A stretch of 64,000 nt of DNA, from contig URKH01000001.1 of assembly GCA_900548255.1 (NCBI GenBank), forward strand, positions 1-64,000. The letters are read 5' to 3'. Of this stretch, positions 25,130-33,403 are shown piece after piece. Made by a program: the position numbers and the translations under genes. Positions within the stretch are counted from its first letter, which is position 1, and the number at the start of each line of letters is the position of its first letter. The DNA comes from an uncultured Collinsella sp. Its GTDB lineage: Bacteria; Actinomycetota; Coriobacteriia; Coriobacteriales; Coriobacteriaceae. Below the pieces are notes generated by a model. It did no database searches, was not told the DNA's origin, and saw only the letters and a program-made list of their open reading frames with translations.

Positions 25130-26248
25130 ATGAATCCAAATCCCTTTAAGCCAACGGCAGGCAAGCGGCCTCCGATGCTCATCGGTCGCGAGTCGGTCGT
25201 CGAAGATTTCGAGGAAGGGCTCGATAACGGCGCCGGAGCGCCGGGCAGGCTCATGCTCATTACGGGAAACCGCGGCTGCGGCAAGACGGTTCTCCTGCGG
25301 GAGCTGCAACGTCTAGCCAATGAGCGCGGATGGGCGGTTGTCTCCGATTCTGCTTCGCTTGGCTTGTGCGATCGCCTGGCCGACGCGCTTCGCTCGAATA
25401 AACCCGTTGTGACGTCAATGGAGTTTGGGCTGTCGTTTGGTCGGATGTCGGTCGAGGCGGCTCGGGCAAAGGGCGAGACGCTACGGGGGCTGGTCAACGA
25501 GCGCCTCAAGAAGCTCGGTCCAGGCAAGGGCATCCTGTTTGCGATTGACGAGGCGCAATCTGCGTCAATCGAGGAACTGGCGGCTCTTGCCGTTCTCTAT
25601 CAGCAGGTGCTCGGAGATCAGGATGCTACGGGCCTGTCCGATAGCGACCAGCGCGGTCTTGCGCTGGTATTTGCCGGCTTGCCCAGTATGGTTGACGACC
25701 TGCTCGAAGAGCCGAGCGTGACGTTTTTGCGCCGTGCGCAGCAGCGTGCGCTGGGGGCGATTTCTTTGCCCAAGGTGCGCGATTCATATGTCCAGACGGT
25801 CAAGGACGCCGGTCTTTACGTTGATGCGGAGACGGCGGACCTTGCGGCGCGCAAGAGTATGGGGTATCCCTACATGGTCCAGCTGGTGGGATATTACATG
25901 TGGCGCTCTGCTGTCCGGCGTGGCTCGCAGGTCATCGAAAGGCGCGATGTCGAGAATGGCCATGCGGATGCCGTCTCCGAGTTCTACGAAGCGGTTGACG
26001 CACCTCTGTATTACGGTCTGCGCAGCCCTCAGCGCCTCTTTATCGAGGCTATGGCGGTTGACGAGGACAAGCCGACGCGCACGGCGGATATCATTGAACG
26101 CTGTGACCGTACCCAGAGCTGGGCGAGTAAATATCGTGCAAGTCTGATTCGCGAGCGCGTCGTCGAGGCTGCCGGATACGGCCTTGTCCGGTTTACCGTG
26201 CCCATGCTGGGCGAGTACATTCGCGATCGCATTTTATGGCATGAGTAG
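25130..26248 (+). CDS. AAA family ATPase (ORC/Cdc6-like ATP-binding protein)
   Basis: The 372-residue protein has an N-terminal lead-in PPMLIGRESVVEDFEEGL, Walker A GNRGCGKTVLL near residue 48 and Walker B GILFAIDEAQSAS near residue 140. Sensor-like VFAGLPSM follows, then a C-terminal winged-helix-like part (TRTADIIERCDRTQSWASKYRASLIRERVVE). This resembles AAA_16/ORC-type ATPases often found as orphans or in toxin-antitoxin-like units. Role unknown. The start follows GAGGAGG. Its 3' end overlaps the likely upstream starts of the UvrA gene, so the two are cotranscribed. Confidence 0.75.
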   Translation: MNPNPFKPTAGKRPPMLIGRESVVEDFEEGLDNGAGAPGRLMLITGNRGCGKTVLLRELQRLANERGWAVVSDSASLGLCDRLADALRSNKPVVTSMEFGLSFGRMSVEAARAKGETLRGLVNERLKKLGPGKGILFAIDEAQSASIEELAALAVLYQQVLGDQDATGLSDSDQRGLALVFAGLPSMVDDLLEEPSVTFLRRAQQRALGAISLPKVRDSYVQTVKDAGLYVDAETADLAARKSMGYPYMVQLVGYYMWRSAVRRGSQVIERRDVENGHADAVSEFYEAVDAPLYYGLRSPQRLFIEAMAVDEDKPTRTADIIERCDRTQSWASKYRASLIRERVVEAAGYGLVRFTVPMLGEYIRDRILWHE

Positions 26249-26258
26249 GGTGATAAAG

Positions 26259-28754
26259 GTGACGGAACAGAAGATGAGCCCGCAGGCTATCGAGGTGCGT
26301 GGTGCGCGCGTCCATAACCTTAAGGACATCGATATCGATATTCCGCTGGGAAAGCTCGTGGGTATTGCCGGCGTGTCGGGCTCGGGCAAGAGCTCGCTGG
26401 CGCTGGGGGTTCTTTATGCCGAGGGCTCGCGTCGCTACTTGGAAGCACTCAGCACCTATACTCGACGTCGTCTGACACAGGCCGAGCACGCCCAGGTGGA
26501 TGAGGTATTGCACGTGCCGGCGGCGCTCGCGCTGCACCAGCGTCCGAGCGTGCCGGGCGTGCGCTCGACCTTTGGTACCATGACCGAGCTCAACAATAGT
26601 CTGCGTCTGCTCTTTAGCCGTTGCGCCCATCACGTGTGCCCACATTGCGGGGCGCGCGTGGAGCCGAGCCTTAACGTGGCTGCAGGCCTGTCGCTCACGT
26701 GTCCGACATGTGGCCGCGAGTTCTACGCGCCGAGTGCCGAGGATTTGGCTTTCAATAGCGGCGGTGCATGTCCCACCTGTGGCGGTACCGGCGTCATGCG
26801 CGAGGTGGACGAGGCGAGCCTGGTGCCCGACGAGTCCAAGACTATCAACGAGGGCGCGGTGCTTCCTTGGGGCACACTCATGTGGGATCTGATGAAGCAG
26901 GTGGCTGGCGAGATGGGCGTGCGCACCGACGTGCCGTTTAACCAGCTCACGCCTCAAGAGCGCGACATCGTGTTCCACGGTCCGGCGGTTAAAAAGCACA
27001 TTCTCTACGTTCCCAAAAACGGCGAGGGCGCCACGCCGCTCGATTTTACCTATTACAACGCTGTCTATACCGTCGAGAATGCGCTCGCCAAGGTTAAGGA
27101 CGACAAGGGCCTCAAGCGCGTGGCGCGCTTTTTGCGCGAGGGGCCATGCCGTGACTGTGGCGGCACGCGTCTCTCCGAGGCCGCACGCCATCCCCAGGTG
27201 CGCGGTATCAATCTGGCGCAGGCCGCGGCTATGACGCTGGGTGAGGCGATTGAGTGGGTGCGCGGGGTGCCCGCATCCTTGCCGGCCGAGATGCAGCCCA
27301 TGGCGACGGATATCTGCGATTCGTTTTTGAGCACGGCCCGTCGACTGGTCGATCTGGGCCTCGATTACCTTTCGCTCGACCGCGCCGGTGCCACGCTCTC
27401 CACGGGCGAGCGTCAGCGCGTGCAGCTCGCCCGCGTGGTGCGTAACCGATCGACGGGCGTGCTCTATGTGCTGGACGAGCCCTCGATTGGCTTGCATCCT
27501 GCCAATGTCGACGGCCTGGTAGGCGTGATGCGCGATTTGGTGGATGACGGCAACACCGTGGTCGTTGTCGACCACGACACGCGCGTACTGGCGGAAGCCG
27601 ACTATCTGGTCGAGATGGGCCCCGTTGCCGGAGCAGGCGGCGGCAATGTGATCGCCGCGGGCGCGGTAGGCGAGGTCGAAGAATCGCAGGGCAGCCGCAT
27701 CGCCCCATTTTTGCGCTCGGAGCCTGAGCGCTTGCGTCCGCAGGTGCCTGACGACGAAATGTTTGACCGGGGCCATATCCGCATGGCGACCGATGCCATC
27801 CATACCGTCAAACCGCTCGAAGTCGATATCCCGCGCGGTCGCCTTGTCGCGGTGACGGGCGTTTCGGGTTCGGGTAAGACGACGTTGGTGCTCGAGACAC
27901 TCATCCCGGCACTTAAGGCGCAGGCAGCCGGCGAGCGCCTGCCAAAACACGTGCGTTGGGTCGATGCCGAGGGCATTGCACGTGCCAACCTGATAGACGC
28001 CACGCCCATCGGTGCCAACGTGCGTTCGACGGTAGCGACTTATGCCGACATCCATGATGAACTGCGTCGCGCCTTCGCCCGCACGCCCGAGGCCAAGGCA
28101 GCCGGCTACAAGGCAGGCGCATTTAGCTACAACACTGGCGCTTTGCGCTGCCCTACGTGCGATGGCACGGGTTCGGTATCGCTCGACGTGCAGTTTTTGC
28201 CCGACGTCGAGATCGTCTGCCCGGCATGTCGCGGCTCACGTTATGCAGATGCGGCTTCGCATATCCATCGCGAGGGCAAGGACGGGAGCTTGCTGACGTT
28301 GCCGCAGCTTATGGACATGAGTGTGGACGAGGCCCTCGACGCCACGGTGGGACTCAAGAAGGTTCAGGCGCGCTTGCAGACCTTGCACGACCTGGGCTTG
28401 GGTTATCTCACACTTGGCGAGCCCACACCGGCGCTTTCGGGCGGCGAGGCGCAGCGTCTTAAGCTCGCGAGCGAGATGGGCCGCGTGCAGGATGATGCCG
28501 TATTCGTATTTGACGAGCCCACAATCGGACTACATCCGCTCGATGTTCAGGTGTTGCTGAGTGTGTTTGACGGCCTTGTTGCCAAGGGCGCCACGGTTGT
28601 CGTGATCGAACACGACCTCGACCTTATCCGTAACGCCGATTATGTGATCGACATGGGCCCGGGCGGTGGCGATGCCGGCGGGCAAATCGTCTGCGTCGGC
28701 ACACCGGGCGACATCGTGGCCTGCCCCGCAAGCATCACCGGCCGCTACCTATAA
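26259..28754 (+). CDS. UvrA-like ABC ATPase (short UvrA paralogue)
   Basis: A roughly 830-residue UvrA-type protein with two ABC modules. The first Walker A is GVSGSGKSSLALG, the second GVSGSGKTTLV; signature motifs are LSTGERQRVQLAR and LSGGEAQRLKLA; Walker B motifs are LYVLDEPSIGLHP and VFVFDEPTIGLHP. Zinc cysteines occur as CPHC/CPTC, CPTCGGTG, CRDCGGTR and CPTCDGTG/CPACRGSR. Canonical UvrA is about 940 residues, so this resembles the shorter UvrA2/DrrC-type group, which may act in drug tolerance rather than general repair. The start is uncertain: GTG 26259 follows GGGTGA, ATG 26241 overlaps the ATPase stop, and ATG 26274 best matches the family. Confidence 0.85.
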   Translation: MTEQKMSPQAIEVRGARVHNLKDIDIDIPLGKLVGIAGVSGSGKSSLALGVLYAEGSRRYLEALSTYTRRRLTQAEHAQVDEVLHVPAALALHQRPSVPGVRSTFGTMTELNNSLRLLFSRCAHHVCPHCGARVEPSLNVAAGLSLTCPTCGREFYAPSAEDLAFNSGGACPTCGGTGVMREVDEASLVPDESKTINEGAVLPWGTLMWDLMKQVAGEMGVRTDVPFNQLTPQERDIVFHGPAVKKHILYVPKNGEGATPLDFTYYNAVYTVENALAKVKDDKGLKRVARFLREGPCRDCGGTRLSEAARHPQVRGINLAQAAAMTLGEAIEWVRGVPASLPAEMQPMATDICDSFLSTARRLVDLGLDYLSLDRAGATLSTGERQRVQLARVVRNRSTGVLYVLDEPSIGLHPANVDGLVGVMRDLVDDGNTVVVVDHDTRVLAEADYLVEMGPVAGAGGGNVIAAGAVGEVEESQGSRIAPFLRSEPERLRPQVPDDEMFDRGHIRMATDAIHTVKPLEVDIPRGRLVAVTGVSGSGKTTLVLETLIPALKAQAAGERLPKHVRWVDAEGIARANLIDATPIGANVRSTVATYADIHDELRRAFARTPEAKAAGYKAGAFSYNTGALRCPTCDGTGSVSLDVQFLPDVEIVCPACRGSRYADAASHIHREGKDGSLLTLPQLMDMSVDEALDATVGLKKVQARLQTLHDLGLGYLTLGEPTPALSGGEAQRLKLASEMGRVQDDAVFVFDEPTIGLHPLDVQVLLSVFDGLVAKGATVVVIEHDLDLIRNADYVIDMGPGGGDAGGQIVCVGTPGDIVACPASITGRYL

Positions 28755-28756
28755 CC

Positions 28757-28791
28757 GAATGTGACAAAGGGACAGTTCCTTTGTCACATTC
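28757..28791. repeat. REP-like perfect hairpin between uvrA-like gene and trmL
   Basis: GAATGTGACAAAGG and CCTTTGTCACATTC form a perfect 14-bp stem around GACAGTT. On the minus strand it supplies the TGA stop of trmL. It is a near-copy of the palindrome at 25.03 kb and may terminate both converging transcripts. Confidence 0.7.
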
Positions 28792-29383
28792 CCGAAAAGC
28801 CTGTTTGGCGCAGGGCCTCGTAGAGGACGATGGCGGCGCTGTTGGAGAGGTTGAGAGCACTGATGCGGTAGTCGTCCGGGTCGACGAAGTTGCCGCAGAT
28901 ATCCTGTCGAAGGATGGCTTCGTGGCTGTCCTCGGTATGCCCGAGCGACTCCTCGTGGGCCTCCCAGGCGTCGGCGTTTTCGAGCGAGTCGCAATCGCGC
29001 AACATGGGGATGCGCTCGCAGCGCTCGGGCGCCGCGGCAAGCAGTGGCTCGGGAATCCCCGAACTCTCGCTGCCAAAGACCAAAAAGTCACCGTCGCGGT
29101 AGGTACTTTGCGCATAGGTGCGGCGCGCCTTTTTGGTCAGCAGATGCAGGCGTTCGTCGGCGGGGGAGAGGCCGTTGCGCGCAAGGAAATCCTCCCAGCC
29201 GGCATAGGTCGTCACGTCCAAATTTTGCCAGTAGCCCAGGCCGGCGCGACGCACCGTCTTGTCGTCGAGCGAAAACCCCAGCGGCTCCACCAGATGCAGG
29301 CGGGCGCCGGTAACCACGCAGGTGCGGCCGATATTGCCCGTATTGGCCGGAATCTCGGGCGCATACAGCACAATGTTGAACAT
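28784..29383 (-). CDS. trmL: tRNA (cytidine/uridine-34 2'-O)-methyltransferase
   Basis: A 199-residue SPOUT methyltransferase. It starts with the TrmL-specific MFNIVLYAPEIPANTGNIGRTC, continues with LHLVEPLGFSLDDK and RRAGLGYW, and has the knot region VFGSESSGIPEPLL and ISALNLSNSAAIVLYEALRQ. It methylates the wobble ribose of tRNA-Leu species in E. coli. AAGGAGATTC precedes the ATG. The last codon overlaps a REP-like palindrome that also follows the UvrA gene. Confidence 0.92.
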   Translation of the reverse strand: MFNIVLYAPEIPANTGNIGRTCVVTGARLHLVEPLGFSLDDKTVRRAGLGYWQNLDVTTYAGWEDFLARNGLSPADERLHLLTKKARRTYAQSTYRDGDFLVFGSESSGIPEPLLAAAPERCERIPMLRDCDSLENADAWEAHEESLGHTEDSHEAILRQDICGNFVDPDDYRISALNLSNSAAIVLYEALRQTGFSGM

Positions 29384-29406
29384 GAATCTCCTTGGCTCAG
29401 AACGAA

Positions 29407-29439
29407 AAACCACCACGAAGGGCACCTTCGTGGTGGTTT
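29407..29439 (-). terminator. Intrinsic terminator of the CobW-family gene
   Basis: AAACCACCACGAAGG pairs perfectly with CCTTCGTGGTGGTTT around a 3-base loop. On the minus strand it is followed by TTTTT-like sequence, placed just after the GTPase gene and before trmL. Confidence 0.88.
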
Positions 29440-29478
29440 GGCGGTTACGTAGGCGGAAAAATGCCCGCTTGGATAAAT

Positions 29479-30609
29479 CTAGGCGCGGTGCCAGTCGGTC
29501 AGGCAGGCATCGAGGGAGGCGATGAGCGCATCCTTGTCCATGTGACGGCCGATGATGCACAGGCTCGTCATGCGGTCGCCCGTCTCGTCGTCCCAAATCT
29601 GCATGATCTCGGGGTTCTCGTCGATGATCTTCTGCTTCTCGCCCTCGGGCGCGGAGTCAACGAACAGACCGTTCTCCATCAGGCGCATTTGGTGGCCGGC
29701 CTGCTCGAACATGTAGCACATGTCCGGATCGCCGGTCTGCCACAGCGGACCCTTGACGCGGATGACCTCGTCGGGCCACTCCTGCTCAACAAAATCGGTG
29801 AACTTCTGCAGGTCAAACGGCTTGCGGCGCGAGTACACAAAGGTCTCGATGTCGTACTCGAGCACCTCGGGGTCGTCGTGCTCCTCGGGATGCTCCATGG
29901 CCTCGATCCAGGCGGCGGAGTTGTAGGCGCGCATAAAGTCGAAGCGGTCGGTGTCGAGCAGCTGCTCCATGGGGACCTCGCCGTTTTGGGCCTCGACAAT
30001 CACGGCGTCCTTCTGCAGGCTGCGCACGATAGCCTTGAGCTCGGCGATCTGCTCAGGGCTCACGGTATCGGTCTTGTTGAGGATCAGCGTGGAGCAGAAC
30101 TCGATTTGCTGGATGAGCAGGCTCTCGATGTCGTCCTCGTCGATATCCTCGGCCAACAGGTCGCGGCCGCCGTTGAACTCGTCGTACATGCGGGCGCAAT
30201 CGACCACAGCCACGATGTTGTCGAGTGCAAGCTTGGGCTGGCCGCCCACCTTGGCCTCGTCGCAGAAGCTCGAGATGGTGTAGGCGATGGGGATAGGCTC
30301 GCAGATACCCGAGGCCTCGATGATGATGTAGTCGAACTTGCCCGAATCGGCGATGCCCTGCAGCTGGTTGGCAAGGTCGTCCGAAAGCGTGCAGCAGATG
30401 CAGCCGTTGGTGAGCGGGATGAGGTCGTCGGTCTCGGAAAGGCCGCCGTCGGCGATGAGGCTGGCGTCGACGTTGATCTCGCCGATATCGTTGACGATCA
30501 CGGCGGCGCGGATGCCGCCGTCGTTAGCGAGGATGTGGTTGAGCAGTGTGGTCTTGCCGGCACCGAGGTATCCGGTAAGCATGATGATCTTCACGGGTTT
30601 GTTGGGCAT
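29479..30609 (-). CDS. CobW/COG0523 family metal-chaperone GTPase
   Basis: The 376-residue G3E GTPase has a P-loop GYLGAGKTTLLN near residue 12, the metal-binding GCICC near residue 73, an IIIEASGICEP switch and NKTD near residue 185. COG0523 members insert or deliver metals, most often zinc, sometimes cobalt or iron. There are many acidic residues but no long His-rich loop. ATG at 30609 is chosen because GGAGG precedes it; an ATG seven codons earlier would place that site inside the gene. No Zur box is evident upstream. Confidence 0.88.
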   Translation of the reverse strand: MPNKPVKIIMLTGYLGAGKTTLLNHILANDGGIRAAVIVNDIGEINVDASLIADGGLSETDDLIPLTNGCICCTLSDDLANQLQGIADSGKFDYIIIEASGICEPIPIAYTISSFCDEAKVGGQPKLALDNIVAVVDCARMYDEFNGGRDLLAEDIDEDDIESLLIQQIEFCSTLILNKTDTVSPEQIAELKAIVRSLQKDAVIVEAQNGEVPMEQLLDTDRFDFMRAYNSAAWIEAMEHPEEHDDPEVLEYDIETFVYSRRKPFDLQKFTDFVEQEWPDEVIRVKGPLWQTGDPDMCYMFEQAGHQMRLMENGLFVDSAPEGEKQKIIDENPEIMQIWDDETGDRMTSLCIIGRHMDKDALIASLDACLTDWHRA

Positions 30610-30695
30610 GTGCCCTCCTTTGTTAGACATGGCTTACAGTTGAATCTTATGCCAAACGCCTGCTCTTATACCCACGCGCCGGCAAATAACACAGG

Positions 30696-31037
30696 CTACT
30701 CCCAGGCTCCCCATACATCGGGGCAATAACCGACGGTGGCCTTTTTGCCGTTGCGCACGATGGGCTCGGCTAGAACCTGCTGGTTCTCGAGCAACTTGTC
30801 GAAGCGCTGGCTAGGGGTGAGGTGCTGGATGAGCGCGAGCGTCTCCTCGTCCTTGGCCTTGGGGTTGAGCAGCTTGTCGATGCCGCCGACCGCCTGCATC
30901 ACGCTCGTGAGCTCTCCTTTGCTCATCTCCTTTTCCTTAAGGTCGATAAACTGCACCTTGATGCGGCGCTCCTTAAAATAGCGCTGGGCCTTCTTGGTAT
31001 CGAAGGACTTCTTGGTGCCAAAAATCTGGATATTCAT
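30696..31037 (-). CDS. ArsC/Spx-family thioredoxin-fold protein lacking catalytic cysteine
   Basis: A 113-residue protein with the ArsC/Spx layout: MNIQIFGTKKSFDTKKAQRYF, then IKVQFIDLKEKEMSKGEL, LLNPKAKDEE and a C-terminal EPIVRNGKKATVGY. In ArsC and Spx the segment after the first strand carries the catalytic or redox Cys (C-x-x-C or C-x-x-x-R-K-A). Here it reads GTKKSFDTKKA with no cysteine, so arsenate reduction is unlikely. It lies 11 bases downstream of the flavodoxin-like gene and is probably cotranscribed with it. Confidence 0.8.
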   Translation of the reverse strand: MNIQIFGTKKSFDTKKAQRYFKERRIKVQFIDLKEKEMSKGELTSVMQAVGGIDKLLNPKAKDEETLALIQHLTPSQRFDKLLENQQVLAEPIVRNGKKATVGYCPDVWGAWE

Positions 31038-31048
31038 GTTCCGCCGTT

Positions 31049-31672
31049 CTAACGAATGAAGTTGGTGCGCTCGCGATCGGCTTCGGGGGCTTCGATGCCG
31101 GCAGCCTGCCCTGCCTCGATACAATGCAGGAGCCAAGCCATGTTCTTGCCGATGTTGCGCATGGTGGCCAGGCCCTCGGCGTCCTGGGCGGCCTCGCCCG
31201 GCATGGCACCAAAGACGTTGTTCCAGTATGTGGAGGCCACCACGGGCATCTGGTTGATAGTGAAGTATTTGTTGAGTACATCGAAGGTGGTCGACGTGCC
31301 GCCGCGACGGGCGACGGCGACCGCGGCACCCGGCTTGTGCACAAAGGCCTTGCTGCCAGCATAGAATGCGCGGTCGAGAGCCGAGAGGATGCGTCCGCTG
31401 GGATGCGCATAGTAGACGGGGGAGCCAAAGACAAAGCCATCTGCCTGCTCGGCGGCAGCGATGAGCTCGTTCACCACGTCGTCGTCAAAGGTGCAGCGAC
31501 CGCCAAGCTTGCCGCACTGACCGCAGCCGATGCAGTCGCGGATGGGCTTGGCGCCCAGTTGGAATACCTCGCTGTCGATGCCCTCGGCTTTAAGTTGCTC
31601 GGCGACTTCGGCGAGCGCGCGAGCGGTGTTGCCGTTTGCCTTGGGGCTGCCATTGACCAAAAGAACCTTCAT
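31049..31672 (-). CDS. Flavodoxin-fold NAD(P)H-dependent FMN reductase
   Basis: The 207-residue protein has the FMN phosphate loop VNGSPKANGNTARAL near residue 6, an iron-sulfur-flavoprotein-like CIGCGQCGKLGGRC near residue 48 and GFVFGSPVYYAHPSG near residue 82. This group includes multimeric flavodoxin-like quinone or azo reductases. The four cysteines could hold a metal or cluster, but the usual Isf spacing is not complete. GAGGGAG precedes the ATG. The ArsC-fold gene follows at once in the same operon. Confidence 0.82.
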   Translation of the reverse strand: MKVLLVNGSPKANGNTARALAEVAEQLKAEGIDSEVFQLGAKPIRDCIGCGQCGKLGGRCTFDDDVVNELIAAAEQADGFVFGSPVYYAHPSGRILSALDRAFYAGSKAFVHKPGAAVAVARRGGTSTTFDVLNKYFTINQMPVVASTYWNNVFGAMPGEAAQDAEGLATMRNIGKNMAWLLHCIEAGQAAGIEAPEADRERTNFIR

Positions 31673-31746
31673 CACAAACTCCCTCTGCTGTTGGTGACTT
31701 CTGCAGAGGATTATCGCACGATGGGGGAGGCGGTGCGGGCGTGGTG

Positions 31747-33276
31747 CTAATCCAGTTTGGTGCCTGGCACCTGCACGGCTTTCCCGAGCAACACTTTGAG
31801 CTCGTTCAAAATGGAAACGGGCTGTCGGTCGACGGTATCCAGATGAAGCGTGGCCACGCGAAGGGGCGGCTGATATTCAAACGAGCCAAAGAGCACGGGA
31901 GAGCCCAGGAACCGCTCGATTTCCTTTGCGATCGCGTCGGTCTCTTCGGGATCGAATTCGTCGAAAAGCGCCACGAACATCGGTCCGGTCGAGCGGAACA
32001 GACGACCCTTACCGCGCGAACAATCCATGAGGCAGGCGGCGCTCTCCGCCAAAACGCGGTCGCCTGCATCAAAGCCAAAGCGGGCATTGACCTGAGCGAT
32101 ATCGTCGATTTTAATGGCGACCAAGCCCGCCTTGCGCGCGACGCGACGCATTTCGCCAATGGCGTTGACCAGGGCGTGGATGTCGCCCAGGCCGGTCACG
32201 GAATCGGTCGTATCTGCCAAGCTGCGGTTGATAATCATGCCCACGTACATGTTGGGCTCGGTATCGGTGCCGTCCAAGCGGTAGCCCGTGCAGTCGCAAA
32301 GCACGTATGCTTCGGTGGCATCCATCACGCGATACTGCATGTAGTGGAAGTGCCACGTACCGTTTATCACCATGTCGAGCTCGGCGCGTACGTTGTCGCG
32401 GTCCTCGGGGTGAACGCGGGCAAGCCACAAGTCGAGTGAGTTGTAGGGATGCTGGGAGGGCAGGTCAAAATCGCGTACGGCATTAACCGACCATTGTGAT
32501 TCGCCCGTATCGAGATTGAGGATAAACGGATAGCGCGTCTCGGAGCTCATAGAGATCGCTTGGAATACGCGGTCGTTGCACGGAAGCTGCTCGGCAATTG
32601 GGTGTGGCGGCGCGTCATTGTCTTTCGGTTGCTGCACACGATGCATAAGCTTATAGCGATACATCTTGCGATCGGCATCCATCGTCATCTGGCGACGCGT
32701 GTCGCCGGCAAGTGGGTTGACGCGCGAGCAGCCAAAGCTAAAGCTAGCGATCATGGGCGCCTTGCCACCTGAGCTCGCCTCGATCAGCCCGGCACGTACC
32801 TGCTCCAAGCGCTGCTCGAGTTCAGTCTCGTTTGCAGAGAGCGAGATAAGCACAAACTTGTCTCCACCGATACGGAACAGCATCTCATCGTGCTCCATGG
32901 TTTCGGAGAGCGTGCGACAGATGCTCAGAATATAGCGATTGCCTTCGGCGTGGCCAAACCTATCATTGCAATGCTTGAGATGGTCGATGTCAATATAGGC
33001 GCAGGTGAAGGGGTCGCCTTTGCGCCAGAGCTGCTCGACGTGACGGTCGAGTCCGCCACGGTTGTCCAAGTTGGTGAGCGGATCGATATAGGCGTTGCAC
33101 TCAAGCAGCTGGCGCTCTTGTTGCAGGATGGCATGCGTCTTTTGCAGTTGCTCACCAACGGCGCGTAGCTCAGCAGGCAGCACGGAAACATCGAGTTCGG
33201 CGGTCGAGACACCATTCGCAAGTCGCTGAAGATAGGCAATAATCGATTGCTCGCCCAAGCGATATGACTCGTTCAT
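31747..33276 (-). CDS. GGDEF-PAS-GGDEF-like protein, probable cyclic-di-GMP signalling
   Basis: The 509-residue cytoplasmic protein has a first GGDEF domain (YIDPLTNLDNRGGLDRH, then AYIDIDHLKHCND) whose signature reads RIGGDKF, with Lys replacing the key Glu, so activity is doubtful. A PAS-like domain follows (FILNLDTGESQW, WLARVHPEDRD, VLCDCTGYRLDG), then a second, fully degenerate GGDEF-like domain. It is collinear with the first 500 residues of the neighbouring GGDEF-EAL protein and is evidently a paralogue. No membrane segment is seen. AAGGAGG precedes the ATG; an inverted repeat lies about 40 bases upstream. Confidence 0.8.
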   Translation of the reverse strand: MNESYRLGEQSIIAYLQRLANGVSTAELDVSVLPAELRAVGEQLQKTHAILQQERQLLECNAYIDPLTNLDNRGGLDRHVEQLWRKGDPFTCAYIDIDHLKHCNDRFGHAEGNRYILSICRTLSETMEHDEMLFRIGGDKFVLISLSANETELEQRLEQVRAGLIEASSGGKAPMIASFSFGCSRVNPLAGDTRRQMTMDADRKMYRYKLMHRVQQPKDNDAPPHPIAEQLPCNDRVFQAISMSSETRYPFILNLDTGESQWSVNAVRDFDLPSQHPYNSLDLWLARVHPEDRDNVRAELDMVINGTWHFHYMQYRVMDATEAYVLCDCTGYRLDGTDTEPNMYVGMIINRSLADTTDSVTGLGDIHALVNAIGEMRRVARKAGLVAIKIDDIAQVNARFGFDAGDRVLAESAACLMDCSRGKGRLFRSTGPMFVALFDEFDPEETDAIAKEIERFLGSPVLFGSFEYQPPLRVATLHLDTVDRQPVSILNELKVLLGKAVQVPGTKLD

Positions 33277-33314
33277 GATGAATAACCTCCTTGGGCAGAA
33301 CAACGGTTTGTATC

Positions 33315-33345
33315 ATATCCCCAATTCGGTTTGAATTGGGGATAT
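33315..33345. promoter_or_regulatory. 13-bp perfect inverted repeat upstream of the GGDEF gene
   Basis: ATATCCCCAATTC and GAATTGGGGATAT surround GGTTT. On the coding strand it ends next to TGATACAAA, a possible -10. The location, 40-70 bases before the start codon, favours an operator; it could also be a stem terminating the upstream GGDEF-EAL transcript, although no T-run follows. Confidence 0.5.
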
Positions 33346-33403
33346 AAGTTAGCTAATGGAGACAAATGTCCCCTTCGGCGGTGGTGTTTTGCGCGCGAGC
33401 GTA

